Origin: Actinokineospora alba
GTDB taxonomy: Bacteria; Actinomycetota; Actinomycetes; Mycobacteriales; Pseudonocardiaceae
NCBI RefSeq assembly: GCF_004362515.1
Contig: NZ_SNXU01000001.1
Span: 372,001-436,000, forward strand
Direction: 5' to 3'
Length of the DNA stretch: 64,000 nucleotides
How positions within the stretch are numbered: the stretch's first letter is position 1; every line of letters starts with the position of its first letter. Below, in pieces: positions 49,870 through 60,075 of this stretch. Both the position numbers and the translations under genes were made by a program. The notes under the pieces are model-generated. The model was not told where the DNA came from. It saw nothing but the letters and a program-made list of their open reading frames with translations, and did no database searches.

Positions 49870-51836
49870 CTCTCCTCAGCGGTGTCACCAAGCACGAGCG
49901 CGTGCTTGCCCTGCTCGAGCCGGAGCACCTGCTCGTGCGCCTTGCCCTGGCGGTCGCGCCACTTCAGCTGCACCTCGACCGGGCCCTTCGCGTCGCCGAG
50001 GCCGATGTGCACCTCGCTGCTGCGCTTGCCGCCGTGGCCGCTGCCGCCGTCGACTCGCTGGATGTACTTCTTGCCGTCCGCCGTGGTCACCGTGACCTGG
50101 GCACCGGTGGCGGGCGAGCCGGGCGCGGGGGCGCTGCCGGCCGACGCGGCCTGCTCGTGGGTCAGCACCAGGTTCAGGTAGCCGCCCGGAGCGCGCGCCT
50201 CGTTGTGGTAGAAGATCGGCTCGCCGTACTGGCGGGCCACCGCGAAGTCGAGCAGTCCGTCGCCGTCGGCGTCACCGGTGGCGATGCCGCGGGTCGGGAT
50301 CGGCACGGCCAGGCCCAGCTCGGGGGCCACGTCGGTGTAGCGGCCGTCGGGACCCTTGACGAAGAAGCGCAGCGTCTCGCTGCCGGCGATGTCGTCGCCC
50401 GCGTTGGCGTTGGGCCAGAAGGCCGGGTTCGCCACCAGGGAGTCGTTGGCCATGGCCAGTTCCTGCAGCTGCGGCCAGCGGTTCGTCGAGCCCTTGATGA
50501 AGCCGTTGGTCTGGGCGATCTGCTGCTCACCGGTGTTGGCGAAGTCGGCGAGCTTGACGTCCCACGACCAACCCGCCCACGCGGTGCCGTCCCCGCCGCT
50601 GACATCGCGGAACGGCGCCTCTCCGTCCTGGAGCTTGGCCCGCAGGTCGGCCTGGTTCGCCGCGGTGTTGACGAAGTGGAAGTTGCTCTCCACGATGCCC
50701 CAGCCGACGGTCAGGTTGGAGACGAACGCGTCGTAGAGGCCGTCGTGGTTGGTGTCGCCGAAGTCGACGCCCATGCCCTTGAACGAGTCCTCACCGATCC
50801 GCTTCGACTTCGGGGTGCCCGGCGTGCGGGTCGTCTCCACGTTGGCGAAGCTCACCTTGTCCGGCGTGGACTTGTTGTACAGCAACCGGTCCTGGCCGAA
50901 GTCGTTGGCGATGTAGAGCTCCGGCAGCAGGTCGCCGTCGAGGTCGTTGGCGCTGACCCCCAGCGTCCAGCCGTTCCTGGCCTCCTCGGGGAGCGCGTCG
51001 GCCGGAACCGCCCCGAAGGTGGCCGTGGGGTCCTGTCCCGCGGTGGCGCCCTTGCACAGCAGGATGTGCTTCTCGCCGCCGTTCTGGGCGTGCGACAGGG
51101 AGTGGTTCATCGTCACTCCCCCGTCCTTGCTCGGGTCGATGATCGGCCCGTCGGGGAAGTAGTTGCCGATGAAGATGTCGTCGTGGCCGTCACCGTTGAG
51201 GTCGGCGACGGTCGCCGCGTTGGAGTTCCACTGTGGACCGTCGTACTCGCCGTTGGGACCGGCGTTGTCGCCGGGGACCGCCTCGGTCGGCTTGAACGCG
51301 TCGGCCGAAAGCGTGCCGTGGCTCGCCTTCTGCAGGTGGATGACCGGGGTGCGGCCCCACATGTAGATCAGCAGGTCCATCCGGCCGTCCTCGTTGAGGT
51401 CGGCGGGCACACAGCCCATCGGCGCCATCACGTCGTTGACCGGTAGCGGCGCCGCGTCGAGCTCGAAGGGCTGGTACCGCTTCTCGCCCTTGCCCGGCGT
51501 CGGGGTCACGATCACCTGGTCGGTGCGCGGGTCGACGAGGCACAGGTCGTTCGGCAGGCCGTCGCCGTCGAGGTCGTTCATCGCGACCGCCGCGCCGACC
51601 GAGGACATCCAGGCGTCGATGTGCTTGTACGCCTTGTTGACCTTCCTGATCGACTGCTGCTTGTCCGATGTGGGCAGCGCCGGTGTGTGGCCGGCGAACG
51701 CGTAGTCGCTCGCCAGGTCGCTCTTCGTCTCTGCCGAACTCTGCGGCAGGGTCACCGCGAAGAAGAAGCCGACGACGACCACGAGCGCGATGACACCGGT
51801 CAGCTGCCTGCGCAGCATGCCAAGTATCGCGGTCAT
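49866..51836 (-). CDS. unbV: UnbV enediyne-cassette protein (VCBS repeats + ASPIC/UnbV)
   Basis: 656 residues. One membrane helix near the N-terminus (LTGVIALVVVVGFFFAVTL), then VCBS/FG-GAP-type repeats with DLDGDGLPND, DLNEDGRMD, DLNGDGHDDI, DTNHDGLYD and DADGDGLLD calcium-loop motifs, forming a beta-propeller. The C-terminal ASPIC/UnbV domain has GAQVTVTTADGKKY and EVHIGLGDAKGPVEV. It is probably exported or membrane-anchored. It is a standard member of the enediyne cassette; its exact reaction is unknown. The ATG overlaps the DUF1702 stop by four bases. Confidence 0.93.
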   Translation of the reverse strand: MTAILGMLRRQLTGVIALVVVVGFFFAVTLPQSSAETKSDLASDYAFAGHTPALPTSDKQQSIRKVNKAYKHIDAWMSSVGAAVAMNDLDGDGLPNDLCLVDPRTDQVIVTPTPGKGEKRYQPFELDAAPLPVNDVMAPMGCVPADLNEDGRMDLLIYMWGRTPVIHLQKASHGTLSADAFKPTEAVPGDNAGPNGEYDGPQWNSNAATVADLNGDGHDDIFIGNYFPDGPIIDPSKDGGVTMNHSLSHAQNGGEKHILLCKGATAGQDPTATFGAVPADALPEEARNGWTLGVSANDLDGDLLPELYIANDFGQDRLLYNKSTPDKVSFANVETTRTPGTPKSKRIGEDSFKGMGVDFGDTNHDGLYDAFVSNLTVGWGIVESNFHFVNTAANQADLRAKLQDGEAPFRDVSGGDGTAWAGWSWDVKLADFANTGEQQIAQTNGFIKGSTNRWPQLQELAMANDSLVANPAFWPNANAGDDIAGSETLRFFVKGPDGRYTDVAPELGLAVPIPTRGIATGDADGDGLLDFAVARQYGEPIFYHNEARAPGGYLNLVLTHEQAASAGSAPAPGSPATGAQVTVTTADGKKYIQRVDGGSGHGGKRSSEVHIGLGDAKGPVEVQLKWRDRQGKAHEQVLRLEQGKHALVLGDTAEER

Positions 51837-52816
51837 GTGTTGACACCTCCAAGGGAAACGAATTCGTTGGCAAGGCGCTGTCGCCAGACCTCATAAGCGG
51901 GCGCGTCGCCGTCGACCGGCAGCGTCGGGCGCAGTGCCGTCGTCACCCGGGCCACCTCTTCCGGCGTCGCGTCCCAGAACAGCTTTGTGGCCCGCGCCGA
52001 GTGCTCGGGGACGATGCCCGCGCGCACGCGGGCGTCCGCGGCGAACGCGCTGCCCTGCGCCAGGTTGGCGCGGAACTGGCCCGCGCGGCGCAAGACGGTG
52101 CGCAGTTCCTCGTCGTCGACACCACCGGCGTAGGTGGCGGCGAGACCGACGCCCGCCCACAGGTCCGCGCGCCGCGACTCGGGGAACGCGTCGACCTTGT
52201 CGGCCACGAGGGTCGGGTCGATGCCGCCGATGAACCACAGCGCGCGTCCGATGCCCTGGTCGATGGCGTTGTTCGCGTGGGCGCCGTATTTGCCCGCGGG
52301 CCAAGGGAACTTGGGGTCCTGGTACTGGCCGTCGACGTAGCGCGCGGTCTGGAAGTAGGCCTGGTGGAAGCCGTAGCCGTCGAGCACCAGGGGCACCAGC
52401 ATCGGGTCGAGGCTCGCGGGCTTCGGCCAGCGGAACCGCGGGATGCGGGCCATCGCCCAGCCGATCCCGACGTAGACCAGGTACCGGTACGCCTCGCCGC
52501 GCTCGGTCTCCAGGAACCGGTCGACGTTGTCCGAGCGGCCGAACGGGAGGCCGTCCAACACGGCCAGTCCCATGCCCGCGCCCTCGTAGGCGAACCCTCG
52601 CAACCAGTCCGGCAGCTGCTCCAGCGGCTCCACGGCGTCCGCGGGAGTACGGGCCTCCATCGCGTAGGCGTAGCCTTCGAGAAACATCTTCCCGACGGTC
52701 TCAAGTCGATCCTGAGCCTCGGGGGATTTCTTGTGGAAGCCGCGTTTGTCGAGAGTCGTCTCGACCACGTCAGGCGTCATGAGGCGACGTCGCAGCGCTC
52801 GCCATGAACCGGTCAC
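51833..52816 (-). CDS. unbL: DUF1702 enediyne-cassette protein A (UnbL-type)
   Basis: 327 residues of DUF1702. GFAYEGAGMGLAVLDGL, VDGYGFHQAYFQTARY-like LDGYGFHQAYFQTARYV, AIDQGIGRALWFIGG and DLWAGVGLAATYAGG match its neighbour block by block. DUF1702 (UnbL) proteins are conserved in enediyne clusters next to the PKS and are needed for core formation in known systems; the reaction is not defined. GTG at 52816 follows AGGGGAC. It is followed directly by unbV with a 4-nt overlap. Confidence 0.87.
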   Translation of the reverse strand: MTGSWRALRRRLMTPDVVETTLDKRGFHKKSPEAQDRLETVGKMFLEGYAYAMEARTPADAVEPLEQLPDWLRGFAYEGAGMGLAVLDGLPFGRSDNVDRFLETERGEAYRYLVYVGIGWAMARIPRFRWPKPASLDPMLVPLVLDGYGFHQAYFQTARYVDGQYQDPKFPWPAGKYGAHANNAIDQGIGRALWFIGGIDPTLVADKVDAFPESRRADLWAGVGLAATYAGGVDDEELRTVLRRAGQFRANLAQGSAFAADARVRAGIVPEHSARATKLFWDATPEEVARVTTALRPTLPVDGDAPAYEVWRQRLANEFVSLGGVNT

Positions 52817-52895
52817 GTCAGTCCCCTAAACGTCGTCCAAACGGCGTCTTTGTTGCACGAATTAATGGTCACACGGCATTGCGATAAGCACGTCT

Positions 52896-53945
52896 TCACG
52901 CTTGCTGGGCGTCGCGTCGGCGCGGCTTGCGAGCCGGTCGACCATTCCGGCCGACCGCGGAAATCGTGGCCGCGGCGAAATGCGCACGAATTCGACTGCG
53001 CCACTGCTCGTAAAGTGGCACGGTGTCCCCGGTGTCGCCGGGCTCGGACTCGGTGCGGTCGGCGATCGCCACCGCGTCCGCCACCGAGACGCCCGCCAGG
53101 TGCTCGGCGGCCAGCGCCGAGTGCTCCGGCACGTGTCCGGCGAACTCCCGCGCCTTGATCGCGAAGACCACGCCGACGCCGAGCTGCGGCCGGTGCTCGC
53201 CCGCCAGCTCGCGCAGCCGCGCCAGGCCCTCGGCCGAGCAGCCGCCCGCGAACGTCGCGGCCAGCCCGACGCCGCTCCACAGGTCCGCCCGGCGCTCCTC
53301 GGCGAACCGGTCGACGGCGGCGGCGACGGCCGCCGGGTCGGCGCCGTTGATGAACCACAGCGCCCGCCCGATGCCCTGGTCCACCGCGCGCGGGAAGTAC
53401 TCGGGCGAGCCCTCCCACGGGTAGGTCGGCGGCACCCGCTGCTCGTCGACGTAGCGGCTGGTGTGGAAGTAGGCGAGGTCGAAGCCGTAGCCGTCGACGG
53501 CCAGCCAGCTCATGGTCGGGTAGTACGGCGAGCCGGTCAGGTCCGGGATGATCTTGCGCCAGAGCGGGCGCGGCAGCCGCGCCATCGCGAACCCGATGCC
53601 GATGTAGGTGAGCAGCACGTGCGGCGCGCCCGGCCCGAGCAGCAGCTCGCGGGTGCGCTTGCCGCTGCCGCCCGCCATCGCGTCGCGGATGGCGAACGCC
53701 ATCGCCGCGCCCTCGTAGGCGAACCCGCGCTGCTCGGGCTCGACGAGTTCGAGCCGACGCTCGACGTCCCACAGGTCGCGGCCCGCGATCCCCCACTCGA
53801 ACCCGCACACCACCGCCTGTGGGATGGCTTCGAGCCGCTCGGTCGCGGGAACGCCCGCGCCGGGGAACCCGCGCTCGGCGAACGTGACGGCGGACAGTTT
53901 GGGCGCCAGTGCGTACTGGCGCAGCGAACCGAGAAATGATGGCAT
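52896..53945 (-). CDS. DUF1702 enediyne-cassette protein B
   Basis: 349 residues, the second DUF1702 member: GFAYEGAAMAFAIRDAM, VDGYGFDLAYFHTSRYVDEQ, AVDQGIGRALWFINGA and DLWSGVGLAATFAGGC align with protein A but the rest differs, so the duplication is old. ATG at 53945 follows GGAGGAATCG, a strong ribosome site, and the protein starts MPSFLGSLRQ. A 79-base gap separates it from protein A. It heads the minus-strand cassette operon and faces the PKS across a divergent promoter region. Confidence 0.88.
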   Translation of the reverse strand: MPSFLGSLRQYALAPKLSAVTFAERGFPGAGVPATERLEAIPQAVVCGFEWGIAGRDLWDVERRLELVEPEQRGFAYEGAAMAFAIRDAMAGGSGKRTRELLLGPGAPHVLLTYIGIGFAMARLPRPLWRKIIPDLTGSPYYPTMSWLAVDGYGFDLAYFHTSRYVDEQRVPPTYPWEGSPEYFPRAVDQGIGRALWFINGADPAAVAAAVDRFAEERRADLWSGVGLAATFAGGCSAEGLARLRELAGEHRPQLGVGVVFAIKAREFAGHVPEHSALAAEHLAGVSVADAVAIADRTESEPGDTGDTVPLYEQWRSRIRAHFAAATISAVGRNGRPARKPRRRDAQQA

Positions 53946-54234
53946 CGATTCCTCCGGAGCTGGTGGCATTCTTAGAGTCGGTCCGCAAATCGCCTCAGCG
54001 CATCTCCATCGGTGCGATGTCACCGGACCCCGGCCCTATTGGAGCACTATCGGAGCGGCCCCACGGCACAGAGGGAGATGGCACGGCCCACCCCCCTGTT
54101 GCACCCTTGACTAGGAAAATAGGAACCGTTTCGAGGACTTTCGTCGAACGCGGCTTCGACGCCGCGCCGAATGGCCCATGCCTAGAGGCGCGCCGATTCG
54201 AAACGAATGGTCGTCGAGGAATGGGCGGTACAGG
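53946..54234. promoter_or_regulatory. Divergent promoter region of the enediyne cassette
   Basis: About 290 bases between the DUF1702 operon and the PKS, lower in G/C than flanking genes. It contains a TTCG-rich stretch and the short inverted repeat ATTCG-AAA-CGAAT at 54196-54208, 26 bases before the PKS start. A shared control site for both halves is likely, but no factor can be named. Confidence 0.45.
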
Positions 54235-57200
54235 TTGAGCTCCGAGCGAATTGCTATCGTCGGCATCGGACTTCGTTATCCCGACGCCGCTAGCACCGAG
54301 GATCTTTGGCAGAACGTCCTATCCGGACGTCGAGCGTTCCGCAGGCTGCCCGACGGGCGGATGAACCAGGCGGACTACTACTCGCCGGATCAGAACGCGC
54401 CGGACCGGTTCTACGCCAAGAAGGCGGCCGTGCTGCGCGACTTCGAGTTCGACCGGCTGAAGTACAAGGTCGCGGGCAGCACCTTCCGGTCGACCGACAT
54501 GACGCACTGGCTGGCGCTGGACGTCGCCGCGACGGCACTGGCCGACGCGGGCTTCCCCGAGGCCGCCGGTCTGCCCAAGCAGGCCACCGGTGTCGTGTTC
54601 GGCAACAGCCTCACCGGCGAGTTCGCCCGCGCCAACCTGATGCGGCTGCGCTGGCCGTACGTGCGGCGCACCCTGGCCGCCGCGTTGGAGGCCAAGGGCT
54701 GGGACGCCGACGAGACCGGCGCCTTCCTGCGCGACCTCGAACCGGTCTACAAGGCGCCATTCCCGCCGATCGATGAGGACACGCTCGCGGGCGGGCTCGC
54801 CAACACCATCGCGGGCCGCATCTGCAACTACTTCGACCTCGGCGGCGGCGGCTACACCGTCGACGGCGCCTGCTCCTCCTCGCTCATCTCCATCGCCACC
54901 GCCGCCAACGCGCTGGCCAACGGGGACCTCGACGTCTGCCTCGCGGGCGGCGTCGACCTGTCCATCGACCCGTTCGAGGTCATCGGCTTCGCCAAGACCG
55001 GCGCGCTGGCCACCGGCGAGATGAAGATCTACGACAAGGACTCCAACGGTTTCTGGCCCGGCGAGGGCTCCGGCGTCGTCGTGCTGATGCGCGAGGAAGA
55101 CGCCATCGCCCGCGACTTGCGGATCTACGCGTCGATCACCGGCTGGGGCATGTCGTCGGACGGCAAGGGCGGCATCACCCGCCCGGAGGCGGCGGGCCAC
55201 CGGCTCGCCATCAGCCGCGCCTACGACCGCGCCGGGTACGGCCCGGAGACCGTCGCCTACTTCGAGGGCCACGGCACCGGCACCGCGCTCGGCGACGCGA
55301 CCGAGCTCGAGGCGATCGGCTCGGCCCGGCGCAACTCCGACCCAGAGGCCCGCCCGGCGGCGATCAGCTCGATCAAGGGCAACTTCGGCCACACCAAGGC
55401 CGCCGCGGGTGTCGGCGGGCTGATCAAGGCGGCGCTGGCGGTGCACCACCAGGTCATCCCGCCCGCCACCGGCCACTACGACGCGCACCCGAAGCTCACC
55501 GGCGACGACCCGGCGCTCTACGTGCCGCGCGAAGCCGAGCTGTGGCCGACCGACCAGCCGATCCGAGCCGGCGTCTCGGCCATGGGCTTCGGCGGCATGA
55601 ACACGCACATCGCGCTGCAGCAGGCGCCGGGCACCACCCGGCGCGCCGAGCTGCCCAGCGACACCGCGGCGCTGACCGCGAGCAGGCAGGACGCCGAGCT
55701 GCTGCTGCTCGACGCCGCCGACCACGCCGGGCTGCGCGAGCAGCTCGCCGGCCTGGCCGAACTGGTGCCCGCGATCTCGTTCGCCGAGGTCGCCGACCTG
55801 GCCGCCACGCTGGCCGGGCAGCTCTCCGGCGGGCGGGTGCGGGCCGCGATCGTGACGACCGGCCCGGACGACGCCGCCGCCAAGATCGACCGGCTGCTCG
55901 CCGCGCTCGACGAGGACGAGCCGAAGAGCCTGTTCGGCGCCGACGGCGTGTACCTCGACCACCGGCAGAACGCGCCGAAGATCGCCTACCTGTTCCCCGG
56001 ACAGGGTTCCGGGCAGGGCGCGGTCGGCGCGATCCGCCGCCGCTTCGCCGAGGCCGAAGCCGTGTTCACCGCCGCGGGCGTGCCCACCGGTGGCGACCAG
56101 GTCGCCACCGAGGTGGCGCAGCCGCGCATCGTCGCCGGGTCCGTCGCGGCCCTGCGGGTGCTGCGGTCGCTGGGCGTCGACGCCGATGTCGCGGTCGGGC
56201 ACAGCCTCGGCGAGCTGAGCGCGCTGGCCTGGGCGGGCGCCATCGGCGACGACGACGTGCTGGCACTGGCCAAGGCGCGCGGCGCGGTCATGGCCAACGC
56301 CAGCCAGGGCGGCGGCGCGATGGCGAGTCTCGCCACCACGCCGAGCCGGGCCGAGCAGCTCTTCGAGGACTCCCCGGTGGTGATCGCCGGATACAACGGG
56401 CCCAAGCAGACCGTCATCGCGGGCGACGCCGCCGCGGTGGACCGAGTCGTCGAGCGGGCGCGGTCGGCGGGCATCACCGCGAACCGGATCAACGTCTCGC
56501 ACGCCTTCCACTCGCCGCTGGTGCAGCCCGCCTCCGACGCGATGACCGAGAAGCTCGCCGAGTTCACCTTCACCAGGCCGACGCGCGACCTGGTGTCCAC
56601 GGTGACCGGTGACCTGCTCGACCCCGACACCGACCTGCGGGTGCTGCTGCGCGACCAGGTCGTGTTCCCGGTCCGCTTCCACGAGGCGGCCGCGAAGGCC
56701 GCCGCGGGCGCCGACCTCGCGGTCGAAATCGGTCCCGGCCGGGTGCTGGCGGGGCTGCTGCGCGACATCGCGCAGGACACGCCGGTGCTGTCGGTCGACA
56801 CCGACAGCCAGTCGCTGAGCTCGCTGCTGTCCATCGTCGGGGCCGCGTTCGCACTCGGCGCCGAGGTGAACACCCAGGCGCTGTTCGCCGACCGGGTCGT
56901 GCGGCCGCTGCCGCTCGACGTCGAGTTCTCCTTCCTGGAGAGCCCGTGTGAGGCCGCCCCCGACCTCTCCGCCGGGTTGGCCCAGCTCGCCGCGGCGATC
57001 ACCGTCGACGCGTCCGGGTCCGCTGCCGAGTCGGCCGGGAACACCGGTTCCGGCGAGGACGGCCCGTCCACGCTCGACCTGCTCCGCACGCTCGCCGCGG
57101 AACGCGTCGAACTCCCGCTGGAGACCGTGACCGCGGGCACCCACCCGCTCGACGACCTGCACCTGAGCTCGATCACCGTGGGGCAGATCGTCAACGACGT

Positions 57201-60066
57201 CACCCGCCAGCTCGGGCTGCCGACGCTGGAGGCGACGACCAACTTCGCCACCGTGACGCTGGGCGAGCTCGCCGAGCTGATCGACGGGCTGGCCGACTCC
57301 GCCCAAGGCGGGGACGCCGGCGGCAGCTCCGAGGTCGGCGGTGTCGGCCAGTGGGTGCGGCCGTTCTCGGTGGACTACCAGCCCGCCCGGGAACCGAGGG
57401 TCAAGGCTGGCACCGGCCCGGTGGGCACCTGGCAGATGTTCGCGCCGTCGGGCCACCCGCTGGCCGAGCGGCTGCGGGTCGCGCTCGCCGAGGCGGGCAT
57501 CGGCGACGGTGTGCTGCTGTGCCTGCCCGACAGCGGCGAGCAGCACGTCGACCTGATCCTCAAGGCGGGCCAGGCGGCGGTCGAGTCGCCCGCCGACACC
57601 CGGTTCGTCGTGGTGCAGAACAAGTTCGGGGCCTCGGGCCTGGCCAGGACCGCGTTCCTGGAGGCGAACGGCGTGCCGACCACGATCGTCTCGCTGCCCG
57701 ACCTCGCGCCGTCGACCGCGGCGGACGTGGACGAGGCGGTGCGCCGCGTGATCCTCGAAGCCACCGCCACCAAGGCGTTCAGCGAGGTCCGCTACACCGC
57801 CGAGGGGCAGCGGACGGCTCCGCTGCTGCACGTGCTGCAGCCGCCGGTCGAGGCGGGCACCGGCACCCCGCTCGACGGCTCCGACGTGCTGCTGGTCACC
57901 GGCGGCGCGAAGGGCATCACCGCGGAGTGTGCGCTGGCCATGGCCAAGGACTCCGGCGCCAAGCTCGCCCTGATCGGCCGCGACGACGTGGCCCAGGACG
58001 AGGAGATCTCGACCAACATCGCCCGGATGACCGCGGCGGGCATCGACGTGCAGTACGAGCGGGCCGACGTCACCGACGCCGCCCAGATCGCCCGGGCCGT
58101 GGCCGCCTTCGAGGCCAACCTGGGCCCGGTCACCGGTGTGCTGCACGGCGCGGGCCGAAACGAGCCGTCCGCGCTGGCGGGCCTGACCGAGGAGCGGTTC
58201 CAGCAGACGATCGCGGTCAAGATCGCCGGTCTGCGCGCCGTGCTCGACGCGGTGGGCGAGAACAACATCAAGCTGCTGATGACCTTCGGCAGCATCATCG
58301 GCCGCGCCGGGCTGCGCGGCGAGGCGCACTACTCGACCGCGAACGACTGGATGTCCGAGCTGACCGCCGACTTCCAGCTGGCGCACCCGAACGCGCGGGC
58401 GCTGGCGATGGAGTGGTCGGTCTGGTCGGGCGCCGGGATGGGCGAGCGGCTCGGTGTGGTCGAGGCACTGGTGCGCGACGGCATCACCCCGATCTCCGTC
58501 GAGGACGGCCTGAAGGTGCTGCGCCAGGTGCTGGCCGACCCGTCGGCCGGTCCGCTGGTGACGATCACCGGCCGGATGGGCGGGCTGCCGACGCTGCCCC
58601 TGGACATGAGCCAGGAGCTGCCGCTGGCGCGCTTCGTCGACCGGGTGATGGTCCACTACCCGGAGGTCGAGCTGGTCACCGAGGTGGAGCTGTCCGCGGG
58701 CAGCGACCCGTACCTGTCCGACCACGAGCTGGACGGCGACCTGCTGTTCCCCGCCGTGGTGGGCATGGAGGCGATGACCCAGGTCGCCACGGCCGTGCTC
58801 GGCCGGACCGGCGCGCCGATGTTCTCCGACGTCGAGTTCCTCCGGCCGATCGTGGTCCGGCCGGGCACTGCGACGACCGTCCGGCTGGCCGCGCTGGTCC
58901 GCGACGAGGAGACGGTGTCGGTGGCCATCCGGGCCGAGGACACCGGGTTCAGCGCCGACCACTTCCGGGCGACGCTGCGGCTGCCGCAGCCGGCCCTGCC
59001 CGACGACGGCCCGTCGCGGGAGGCCATGGCGCTGCCGCCGGTGCCGGTCGACCCGATCACCGAGCTCTACGGCGGGGTCATGTTCCAGGGCAAGCGGTTC
59101 CAGCGGCTCTCCGGCTACCGCCGGGCGAGTGCGCGGCACGCGGTGGCGGAGCTGTCCACCGCCTCGCCCGCGCCGTGGTTCGCCGCTTACCTGCCGCAGG
59201 ACCGGGTGCTCGCCGACCCGGGCACCCGCGACGCGGTGATGCACTCGCTGCAGTGCTGCGTGCCCGACGCGACCCTGCTGCCGCAGGGGGTCGAGAAGCT
59301 GTACCTGTCGTCTCCCGAGGACCAGGACGTCGACTTCGTCGTCATGGACGCCAGGGAGCGGTCGCAGGACGGTGACAGCTACGTCTACGACATCGACGTG
59401 CTCTCCCCGTCCGGCAAGGTGGTCGAGCGCTGGGAAGGCCTGACGCTGCGGGCGGTCCGCAAGAAGGACAGCTCCGGACCGTGGGTGCCGTCCATGCTCG
59501 GGTCCTATGTGGAGCGTTCGCTGGAGCGGGTCCTCGGTGGCAGCCGCGCGGTCGTGGTCGAGCCGGACCCGATCGGCGACGGTCCTTCCGACCGCAGGGC
59601 GCAGACCCAACTCGCCGCAAGCCGTTCCGTCGGCGGGCCGGTGACGGTGCGGTACCGGCCCGACGGCAAGCCGGAACTGGACGGCGCCGCGATCACGGCC
59701 GCGCACGGGGCGGGCCTGAGCCTCGTGGTGACCGGGTCGGGCCGACTGGGCTGCGACGTCGAGGCGGTGGTGGAGCGCACGGAGCAGGACTGGGCCGGGC
59801 TGCTCGGCGACGGCCTCAGCCGGGTCCGCGACCTGGTGATGACCGAGGCAGGCGAGGACGCCGACGTGGCGAGCACTCGGGTGTGGACGGCGCTGGAGTG
59901 CCTGCGCAAGACCGGCACGACGACGCGGGACCTCACCGTCGACCGGGTCGAGTCCGATGGCTGGATCGTGCTCGCCGCGGGCGACGCGAAGATCGCGACC
60001 TGGGTGACCACGGTCAACGACCTGCCCACCCCGGTGGCGTTCGCGGTCCTATCCGGAGAGGAGTGA
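54235..60066 (+). CDS. pksE: Enediyne iterative type I PKS (PKSE)
   Basis: 1943 residues counted from TTG at 54235, which gives the family's SSERIAIVGIGLRYPDA start; an in-frame ATG at 54178 would add 19 residues but lacks a ribosome site. Domains in order: KS (Cys213 in VDGACSSSLIS, His346 in EGHGTGTALG, His386 in GNFGHTKAAAG); AT-like (GHSLGELSALAW, Ser657); ACP (LHLSSITVG, Ser979); KR (LLVTGGAKGITAE); DH (YLSDHELDG, His1497); and a C-terminal phosphopantetheinyl transferase-like domain (RLGCDVEAV, WTALECLRKTG). This layout is specific to enediyne PKSs, which make a linear polyene precursor of the warhead. Confidence 0.96.
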   Translation: MSSERIAIVGIGLRYPDAASTEDLWQNVLSGRRAFRRLPDGRMNQADYYSPDQNAPDRFYAKKAAVLRDFEFDRLKYKVAGSTFRSTDMTHWLALDVAATALADAGFPEAAGLPKQATGVVFGNSLTGEFARANLMRLRWPYVRRTLAAALEAKGWDADETGAFLRDLEPVYKAPFPPIDEDTLAGGLANTIAGRICNYFDLGGGGYTVDGACSSSLISIATAANALANGDLDVCLAGGVDLSIDPFEVIGFAKTGALATGEMKIYDKDSNGFWPGEGSGVVVLMREEDAIARDLRIYASITGWGMSSDGKGGITRPEAAGHRLAISRAYDRAGYGPETVAYFEGHGTGTALGDATELEAIGSARRNSDPEARPAAISSIKGNFGHTKAAAGVGGLIKAALAVHHQVIPPATGHYDAHPKLTGDDPALYVPREAELWPTDQPIRAGVSAMGFGGMNTHIALQQAPGTTRRAELPSDTAALTASRQDAELLLLDAADHAGLREQLAGLAELVPAISFAEVADLAATLAGQLSGGRVRAAIVTTGPDDAAAKIDRLLAALDEDEPKSLFGADGVYLDHRQNAPKIAYLFPGQGSGQGAVGAIRRRFAEAEAVFTAAGVPTGGDQVATEVAQPRIVAGSVAALRVLRSLGVDADVAVGHSLGELSALAWAGAIGDDDVLALAKARGAVMANASQGGGAMASLATTPSRAEQLFEDSPVVIAGYNGPKQTVIAGDAAAVDRVVERARSAGITANRINVSHAFHSPLVQPASDAMTEKLAEFTFTRPTRDLVSTVTGDLLDPDTDLRVLLRDQVVFPVRFHEAAAKAAAGADLAVEIGPGRVLAGLLRDIAQDTPVLSVDTDSQSLSSLLSIVGAAFALGAEVNTQALFADRVVRPLPLDVEFSFLESPCEAAPDLSAGLAQLAAAITVDASGSAAESAGNTGSGEDGPSTLDLLRTLAAERVELPLETVTAGTHPLDDLHLSSITVGQIVNDVTRQLGLPTLEATTNFATVTLGELAELIDGLADSAQGGDAGGSSEVGGVGQWVRPFSVDYQPAREPRVKAGTGPVGTWQMFAPSGHPLAERLRVALAEAGIGDGVLLCLPDSGEQHVDLILKAGQAAVESPADTRFVVVQNKFGASGLARTAFLEANGVPTTIVSLPDLAPSTAADVDEAVRRVILEATATKAFSEVRYTAEGQRTAPLLHVLQPPVEAGTGTPLDGSDVLLVTGGAKGITAECALAMAKDSGAKLALIGRDDVAQDEEISTNIARMTAAGIDVQYERADVTDAAQIARAVAAFEANLGPVTGVLHGAGRNEPSALAGLTEERFQQTIAVKIAGLRAVLDAVGENNIKLLMTFGSIIGRAGLRGEAHYSTANDWMSELTADFQLAHPNARALAMEWSVWSGAGMGERLGVVEALVRDGITPISVEDGLKVLRQVLADPSAGPLVTITGRMGGLPTLPLDMSQELPLARFVDRVMVHYPEVELVTEVELSAGSDPYLSDHELDGDLLFPAVVGMEAMTQVATAVLGRTGAPMFSDVEFLRPIVVRPGTATTVRLAALVRDEETVSVAIRAEDTGFSADHFRATLRLPQPALPDDGPSREAMALPPVPVDPITELYGGVMFQGKRFQRLSGYRRASARHAVAELSTASPAPWFAAYLPQDRVLADPGTRDAVMHSLQCCVPDATLLPQGVEKLYLSSPEDQDVDFVVMDARERSQDGDSYVYDIDVLSPSGKVVERWEGLTLRAVRKKDSSGPWVPSMLGSYVERSLERVLGGSRAVVVEPDPIGDGPSDRRAQTQLAASRSVGGPVTVRYRPDGKPELDGAAITAAHGAGLSLVVTGSGRLGCDVEAVVERTEQDWAGLLGDGLSRVRDLVMTEAGEDADVASTRVWTALECLRKTGTTTRDLTVDRVESDGWIVLAAGDAKIATWVTTVNDLPTPVAFAVLSGEE

Positions 60067-60075
60067 CGGGAAGCC

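Noticed and set aside
54319..59706. A 1795-codon open frame on the strand opposite the enediyne PKS
   Set aside because: It is antisense to a PKS with complete active sites, is rich in Arg/Gly/Val/His as expected for a high-GC shadow, and has no motifs.
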